Shown in pieces: positions 57,551 through 64,000 of a DNA stretch of 64,000 nucleotides (its first letter is position 1; each line of letters starts with the position of its first letter). The notes beneath the pieces are model-generated. The model made no database searches and was not told the origin of the DNA. It was given only the letters and a program-made list of their open reading frames with translations. The DNA comes from Apoderus coryli. Taxonomy: Eukaryota > Arthropoda > Insecta > Coleoptera > Attelabidae. Location of the stretch: assembly GCA_911728435.2 (NCBI GenBank), contig OU452203.1, positions 22,570,134-22,634,133 on the forward strand, given 5' to 3'. The translations under genes and the position numbers were made by a program.

Positions 57551-59383
57551 TACAGGGTGTCAAAGTTTCAGGGTTGATTTATTGATTTCTTAAATTATTG
57601 TTTATTAATTTACAATTAACTAATTAATCTTCATTTCCTACTTTGTTCTTTGCGTTCAAAAATTAAATTAAATGTGGTCCCTACTTTTAGCTAATCCTAA
57701 ATCTCAAAAGTCTATTTTTAAAACATACCGTCGTTCTCTCGAAAAATATACAAGGGATGAAAAAGTTTGTAAATTAAACAGAGAATCTAAATTATTATTT
57801 AATAGAAAACAGAGGTGGCGCACAAAAAAGTTTGAGAGGCTCAAATGCAGTATACGAACCCAAAAATGTACCACCATGTTTTTGAAAATTCTCAATAACC
57901 TCAGATCTTGAGTGTTTGACGTGTAATATGATTGTAAGGGGTTTTCCAATAACCAGTGATATGATTTCTTTAAAAAAAAAACAGAAAGTTTTTTCTTGAA
58001 TGTGAAGTACAATCGATACAATTAAGTTCTAAATAAAACGTCATTCAAATGGCCTCCACGACTTCTTCTGCAGGAACGAATTCGATGACCCAATTCTCGA
58101 GCACTTTTTTCACTAAATCAAGTCATGAATGGCCCGTTCAATATTAACTTGTAAAGCTTGAAGAGAGTCTGCTTTATTTCGAAAGACCAATGACTTCAAA
58201 TAATTTCTTGGAGGCCATTCAATATCACAATTTTTTGAAATAATCGAATCTCCAAACTTTTCTCGCAATAATTCAATTGTTGCATTTGATGTGTGGTACG
58301 TAGGCCCGTCTTGCTGGAACCAAATGTTGTCAAGATCAACTGGTTCCAAAATCGGCCATAAAAAGTTGGTTATCGATCTATACCGCTCTCCATTAACAGT
58401 AACGGTGTTACCAGCATCATTTCGAAAGAAGTACGGACCGATGATTCCATCAGACCAAAAACTACACCAAACTGTCAATTTAGGTGAATGTAATGGTTTT
58501 TCATGAATAATTTGTGGATTCAGATGAAAGTGTGCCTCATCGGATAAGATGATTTTCTTAAACAAATCGTTATCGTTTTTAAGTTGTTCCAAGAGCAAAA
58601 TCAGCAAATTCACGACGATTACGGTGGTCCAATGGCTTTAGTTCTTGAGTGAGAACAATTTTATAATGATGCAAATCCAAATCCTTTCTCAAAATCCGCC
58701 AGATTGTGCTTTGAGACAGTCCCAATTTGTCTTCAGCAACACTTTCCTGAACGGCAGCAATATTTGCATTACTTCGGTCGGTTCTTTGTCTTATTGGCAC
58801 TTGAACATTATGTAAAGAAAATGTACGCTCAAAATTTTTAACAATTGGACGAATAGCGAGCACACTTGGATGATTATTACGACCATAAAATGGCAAAAGC
58901 GCACGAAAAGTTGCAATTGGAAAACCTCTTATAAGATTTTCAAATTAAAAAATTATATTTAGTTAGATTCAAATGACATCAAACTGAATAAGATCTATCA
59001 CGTTTTATTATGTTTTACAATAGTTGAAAACCTTATCGAAAAAATTGGAACACTTTTGAGAATAATTTCATGAGACCATTTAAAAAAAAAAAACTAATAG
59101 TTTTACCTTCTACTGTTCCTAAAAATCTTCAAACATACGCATAGACAGATTTTTAAGTTACTCTGTATCTAAATTAGAGATCAAAATGCCCCTCATATTA
59201 TTAAACATATTTATGATATCTTTATATTTAAGTATTTTTCTGTTACTCATTTTTTCAAAATATTCCTTTCACAAATAAAATTTATTTTCAGAGTTAACAT
59301 CGCTTATTATAAAATTCTTAAAGTATTTGTTTTATCGCTGTTTGCATGTTACTAAATAAGATGTACTTTTTGACCACCCTGTA
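57551..59383 (-). mobile_element. Tc1/mariner-superfamily element with broken transposase
   Basis: Left terminus TACAGGGTGTCAAAGTTTC and right terminus complement TACAGGGTGGTCAAAAAGTA face inward about 1.83 kb apart, with the transposase on the minus strand between them. Confidence 0.8.
58030..58896 (-). pseudogene. Tc1/mariner-superfamily transposase, broken
   Basis: N-terminal part (58579-58896): MPFYGRNNHPSV, FERTFSLHNVQVPIRQRTDR, a helix-turn-helix with LGLSQSTIWRILRKDL, then KIVLTQELKPLDHRNRREFA. Frame changes near 58600 into the catalytic part: KKIILSDEAHFHLNPQ (first Asp in SDEAHF), KLTVWCSFWSDGIIGPYFF, VTVNGERYRSITNFLWP and IWFQQDGPTYHT (second Asp). Deletions remove the segment between HLN and the VIHEKPLHS block and the segment with the third acidic residue after IEWPPR. 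ENWV and a shifted GGHLNDV end lie near 58030-58110. Known family organisation, dead copy. Confidence 0.85.
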
Positions 59384-60123
59384 TCTTAATTAATTAAGAT
59401 AAACTTCAATTTAAAGTATGGCCTTATTATAATAACAGAATGCTTAATGTTTAAGTTTGGTAAATCAGTAAACTCTTGCCTTAATTATAACCTAACTTTT
59501 TTTCCTTGTGATTTTTATTCATTTTCTGTCAAAAATGTGATAAAATAAAGTTTTCTACATAAAAAAGGCATACTTCTTTTTTCTCGAAAAACTTAAAGGT
59601 TTTTAAGAAATTCGAGTTTGAAAATCTTAGGACAAAACTGGTCCTTAGTAAACAACATTGATAAAATTATTGAAATACAGTTTGCTAACGAAAAGTTTAC
59701 CAAAAACCACCGGCTAACAAAATTATCTTTAGTAATGAGGTCAATTTTCAATTAGGCAAACCATGATAACCGATTTTTTGTGGCCACTATTGGCTATTGT
59801 GGCATCAGTGACCTTTGGTTTCAGCAAGACTAAGCCCAACCGAACTAGAGCAAGACGAAACCCAACCCAACCGGCCAAACAATTCAGATACTACTTTCTA
59901 ACCTCAAATTTGCTTACCCGTTACTTCATCGCTTAAATTTAAACAAAAATAATAAAACAATAAATAAAACAGATCCGAGTTTTGTGATTAAATTGAAAAA
60001 GTCTGCCAAACCTGCTCCTGGTTTTGAGATCTCCATAAAATATTCCTTATTTAAAAGATATTATTTTTAAAACATTGTCATTGAGTAATCTCTGGTAATA
60101 TGTTCTATCTTCATTATAAAAAA

Positions 60124-60154
<31 letters not shown>

Positions 60155-61036
60155 ACTACTAGTAAGTATATTATATATACTTGCTGTTGTCTGATTCCAA
60201 TCGTTCCTTGAAACCTGTTTCTTCGTAAGTATATGTATCGGTAATAAGAATTTATTCGTAGGATTATATTACCTTCTAATAATATATAGTTGTCTACTAA
60301 TAAAGACCTGATTATAATTTTTTTAATTTATATATACCTACATTGTAAGAGTAGCACTTTGGAAGCCATTTCAAAATGCAGTTTTTTTACTGTTCTACTA
60401 ATTGTATCTTATTTTAACACAATAATTAGATAAAAGTATATTTATTAAGAAACTAGTTTTCAAACGAATACAGTTTTTCACTACCAAAACGAGCAGCAAG
60501 CTATACAAGGTGGTATTCAACCAACACGAAAGAGATTCACCTGAAACTCAACCTGCCTGATAAATTTCGACATCGTGTGTACAAGAATTTTCATGGGGCC
60601 ATTCTGTATACAAAATCGTATGTAGAAATCAAAATAGTCTTTATTTTCTTTGTGGGTTTGGTTGTGCTATACGAATTAAAAATAAGAAAACAAATTACTT
60701 GTCAGAATTGAACAACAATTCAATAAATAGTTATGTCGCAAGTAACATTTCTTTTAAATTTACATTTTAAATACCAAAGAAGAAATTAAGTTGTTTAACG
60801 TATCTTTCTAGCCTCTTTATTGTTGTTTTTTATTTTATAACAAATTTATTAGTGTCACACCCTGTAGTTTAATTATACAGGGTAGTCATCATTTATATGC
60901 TAAACAAGCCAGCGGTTTCAGCAAAATTCTGCTTTTCTTTTGTATAAGAAATCAACAATATTTCTAAATAATTTGAGATTTCTTTAGAATGATTTCTTTA
61001 GCTTTTAGAGATGAGGAGGCTTTAAACGTTTTTGTT
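59384..61036. other. Intergenic; inverted dispersed repeat and AT microsatellite
   Basis: 59477-59588 is the inverted copy of 21096-21207. 60128-60154 is an AT dinucleotide microsatellite. Transposon-like termini CACCCTGTAG (60858) and TACAGGGTAG (60877) occur. No gene seen. Confidence 0.65.
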
Positions 61037-61487
61037 ATAATAATAATAATTATAATAATAATAAATGTTTTATTGTGCAAAAAAACCAAATGACAAATCA
61101 AGAATACAAAGTTTGCTTACAAATAACAAATCAGTCACTTAGGCTAGTTTACACAAAAGGAATAAGATTTGGCTATAGCCACTCTTCCACTTATTCCAAA
61201 CTTAACACGGTACAAAAGAAACACGCACTTATGAATATAATTTAAGGAAATAGTCTGCGCCTCAACTCTCTCTTGAAACTAAACAACGATAAGTTAAGAA
61301 TATCTATTAAGTTATTTAAAAGTTTAGGACCATTATATGAAAACCATCCTTCAAATTTAGCAGTAGAATTTTGAGGAATTGTAAAGGAGTTGAAGCGCAA
61401 ATCAAGTCCGTGGACATTATACCTCCTCAAGAGCAAGTCAGCAAGGTACTGAGGTATATTATCTAACTGCAGTGAGCTTAATACCAT
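61037..61487 (-). mobile_element. LINE (non-LTR retrotransposon) 3' end
   Basis: The minus strand encodes FEGWFSYNGPKLLNNLIDIL then NLSLFSFKRELRRRLF, the C-terminal motif seen after the reverse transcriptase in many non-LTR elements (xxGPKLWNxLP...SFKRxLK). Downstream on the same strand are an untranslated tract, GCACAATAAAACATTTATTA and a TTA-type simple-repeat tail at 61037-61072, as expected at a LINE 3' end. The reverse transcriptase core is absent (5' truncation). Confidence 0.6.
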
Positions 61488-63404
61488 TTACTGCTGTTTT
61501 ACTAAGGTTCATAGCAGCACAATTATAAATATTCAAGGGTCATATTCATCGTGAGTAGTTGCAGTTATGTGTGCCAAATTTGTCCATTTGTTTCCTGGAA
61601 ACCTTCGTCATGATAAAATATCTTTTTCACGAACATATATATGAGTTGCTGACCGAAAAACGATTCATTGAGCTTCAACACAATTAGTCCATTTGCTATA
61701 ACAATTTTAGTTTCTATTTCACAATAAGACGCTTTCCAATTTAAGATTCTTTAGTATAGGCTGCTGAGGGAGCTGTGCTGATTGATAAACCATACCAAAC
61801 CTTCCAAACGGTATGCTTTCGTCAACCAAATTTCATTTTTTGGACAAGGAAAGAAAATCTATTACGACGCCCGCAGAGGGTTGCTTACGACACTCTTTGA
61901 TCTATTTTTATTAGAAATTAAAATGAGGCAGATCATTTTGCTGCAATCAGTATTTTGTCAATATTCTCCAGTGTTGATCAGTGAAAAATAATATATATAG
62001 AGATCAATCAAGTAATCATATGGAAAGTCCTTGCACACTGTCTTTTACGTTCATTGTTTTTGTCCGAAATTAAGTTTCATTCCATTTGTGCGAAAGATTA
62101 TCGGAGGTTACTAATTTATCCCTCAAATGTTGGAGCTTCTTTGCGATTTCAGTCCAAAAGTGCACAGCAGTAGTCGCTGTTGATGGTGGTTCCTTTTTGG
62201 AGTCGATGAATTCCGTTCGGGACTGTTGCGTCTTTGTTCGCTTTGGATTCGATTCGTGGATTGCTGTCAACTCAGCTGACTGTCTTTTGGATTCTGGTAT
62301 GTAATAGTGAAGTATCGACGATAGGATTCCATTTTATTGCGGTTTAACAGCGGCAAACAGTCCTCCGCTGTCAAATTTATACACGGAAAAAATTCTAGGA
62401 ACGCCATCTATATGTGATCCTTATTCAAAGACCTAATATGCTTGTAATAGCAGCCCTTTTATATGAATACAAGACATTTCTATATCATCCAGGAGGTTTT
62501 GGTTCTGTCCCATCTTTGGTGTGCCACCCTGTACTGTTTTTAAATCAAAATTAACTCCTTACGCATTGTATCTGTGTAAAGACAAAATAAGATCTCTATA
62601 TTAAAACCTTGTTATTTAATTGTCAACTTTACACTGAATTTATGAGTTTTAATATCGTATTATACCTACTTCTACTGTACTATAATTACGTAGCTGCCAA
62701 ATATACCATTTTATATGTTATAAATATATATATACTATACACATGTACCAAGAATAGTTGTTTCGGCGATAACGACTATAACCAAAACCGGTTAAACACA
62801 AACCTGGGATTATAAATAATATTTATACATTATAACAAAATGAACAAAACCCCATCTCATTGCAAATAAAGATATAACTCAGATGTGTAGGCAGATCCAC
62901 TACATATATATAGGAGTTTGATTTGTTGTTTTGTGTATATATTGGCATGGTTTTTGTCTTATATTTCGAAAACTGCTTTGAGAGATATTGAATTAAAACA
63001 AAACGTGTTTTGTCTAAAATGTTTTGGTTTTACATTTTATAACGAAGGGATTCTGGAGCCTATTCCATCCATATTATAGGTCAGAAAATGTCTTCCTATA
63101 TCGCTCACGGATGACAATATGAGCAAGAACTGAGTGTGTTAGCATTTTAATCATTGAACTGAAGTTTTTGCCCAAAATTCGCGGAATAGCCAGGTTGGGG
63201 GTTGCCAAATGAGCTCCAAATATACTGACTTCGCTTAAAGACAGCTGAATTTTCTATAAGGATAAATAAAAGAACTTCGCGAGTCCTTCAAGGGTCTCAT
63301 TGTCCGCCTTGGCTCTTTAATATAATGATGTTATTCCTCAAAAGGCTTATGGAGAACTAAACAACTGATCATTCTGATAATTTCAAAAAAATACCTATGT
63401 ATGA
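61488..63404. other. Intergenic; no assignable gene
   Basis: 61780-62340 is less AT-rich with overlapping open frames on both strands (62086-62304 +, 62070-62270 -), neither of a recognised family. ACACGGAAAAAA at 62382 repeats the start of the 29621 duplication, and CCACCCTGTA at 62525 is a transposon-type terminus. Confidence 0.35.
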
Positions 63405-64000
63405 AAAATATTTCTCGAGTTTTGTGCAACCAGAGAATACGAACTGAATGCTGAAACGAGTTTGCATAATTTCGCTAATATATTGAAAGATTATGTGGTA
63501 AATATGAGAAAAGCTGACGGAACTGAATATCAAGAAGCAACTGTAAAAACAATTTGGAATACTACGAGTAGGCTACTCCAGGAAAAATACTTCAATGGCT
63601 TCAAAATTGTATTCGACCCATTTACCAGTGTGATATTCAAAAATGCGCGAGATGCAAGAAATGCAAAGCCTAAAAGATTACAGCAGGATCCATACAAACG
63701 AAAATGCAATTCATGAAATTTGATTTCAAGTGATTTGGCTAGAATCATTGGATTATGCTATGAATGTACACCAGTAGATTTACAAAAATTTTTTTACCAT
63801 ATTGTAGCTGTTGAGTTAGCTTGGCGAGGTGGTGAACCAGCTGATTGCCTTATAGATTATTTCACTGATCAATAATGAAGGAACGCCAACCAACAGAATT
63901 GAATACAATCCAATATTCAGTAAAACATGCCAAGGAGAATCGAAAAGTTGTACAAATAGTAAGTGGCTTGTTCCAAATATTGCAAACGAAAGTGCATACC
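63405..64000 (+). pseudogene. Crypton-type tyrosine recombinase (DUF3504/ZMYM-like), broken and cut by the window edge
   Basis: First part reads TREYELNAETSLHNFANILK, then DYVVNMRKADGTEYQEATVK, IWNTTSRLLQEKYFNGFKIV, NARDARNAKPKRLQQDPYKR and KCNS before TGA at 63714-63716; this is the N-terminal SAM-like core-binding fold of Crypton recombinases. After that stop and a shift the match resumes as PVDLQKFFYHIVAVELAWRG with GEPADCLIDYFTDQ, containing the catalytic Arg region (AWRGGE), then in another frame RIEYNPIFSKTCQGESKS and KWLVPNIANES up to the window edge. At least two frame changes and two stops make it non-functional. A captured ZMYM/KIAA1958-like host gene is less likely. Confidence 0.7.

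Noticed and set aside
57672..57911. 79-codon + frame rich in Lys/Arg
   Set aside because: Lies inside the Tc1/mariner element opposite to its transposase and has no match to a known family.

Overview
The window is eukaryotic, AT-rich nuclear DNA from an insect. Its anchor is a complete coding region of the Hox gene Antennapedia (Antp) on the + strand: four coding exons (22682-22902, 24417-24625, 24775-25074, 31028-31278) that join in frame to a 326-residue protein with the MSSYFAN N-terminus, a YPWM hexapeptide core and a canonical Antp homeodomain. No second Hox gene or other intact host gene is visible, so Antp sits alone in at least 64 kb. The insect order cannot be fixed from the sequence; an Antp coding region split by three introns and a very repeat-rich Hox locus argue against a compact cluster.

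Region by region. 1-9.8 kb is a transposon cluster: two broken mariner copies (2498-3528, 6561-7804), an intact-ended pogo/Tigger-like element (7807-9690) and a decayed relative of it (1630-2463). 9.8-22.6 kb is the upstream flank of the Antp start-codon exon, with non-coding repeats, a tRNA-like sequence beside a perfect hairpin (12.0-12.1 kb), and two less AT-rich, non-repetitive stretches that may be regulatory (15.65-16.11 and 18.7-18.99 kb). 22.6-31.3 kb is Antp; intron 1 holds eight tandem copies of a ~123-bp unit, and the 6-kb intron 3 holds tandem repeats, a 600-bp inverted repeat and a long domain dense in GAGCTC/GAGCCTC/GAGGCTC words. 31.3-39.7 kb is AT-rich 3' flank with a long hairpin and a non-autonomous element with 53-bp terminal inverted repeats. 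39.7-41.9 kb holds a Penelope-like retroelement remnant (GIY-YIG domain) and a third mariner. 44.3-45.9 kb is a ~260-bp tandem array, 47.2-48.1 kb a ~940-bp palindrome, 50.45-54.1 kb a ~3.6-kb satellite of about 60 copies of a 60-bp unit. 54.5-64 kb holds Tc1/mariner elements, a 626-bp inverted repeat, a LINE 3' end and, at the right edge, a broken Crypton-type tyrosine recombinase.

Two large-scale patterns stand out. Transposase- or retroelement-coding sequence occurs on both sides of, but not within, about 30 kb around Antp (9.7-39.7 kb). A hammerhead-ribozyme-like core (CTGANGA, a short hairpin, then GAAAC) occurs seven times, once at the 3' end of the Penelope-like remnant, once in a ~240-bp insertion with target-site duplication inside a mariner, and twice head-to-head in a 330-bp hairpin where one copy has lost the catalytic G. 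All calls come from reading the sequence; no database search was possible.
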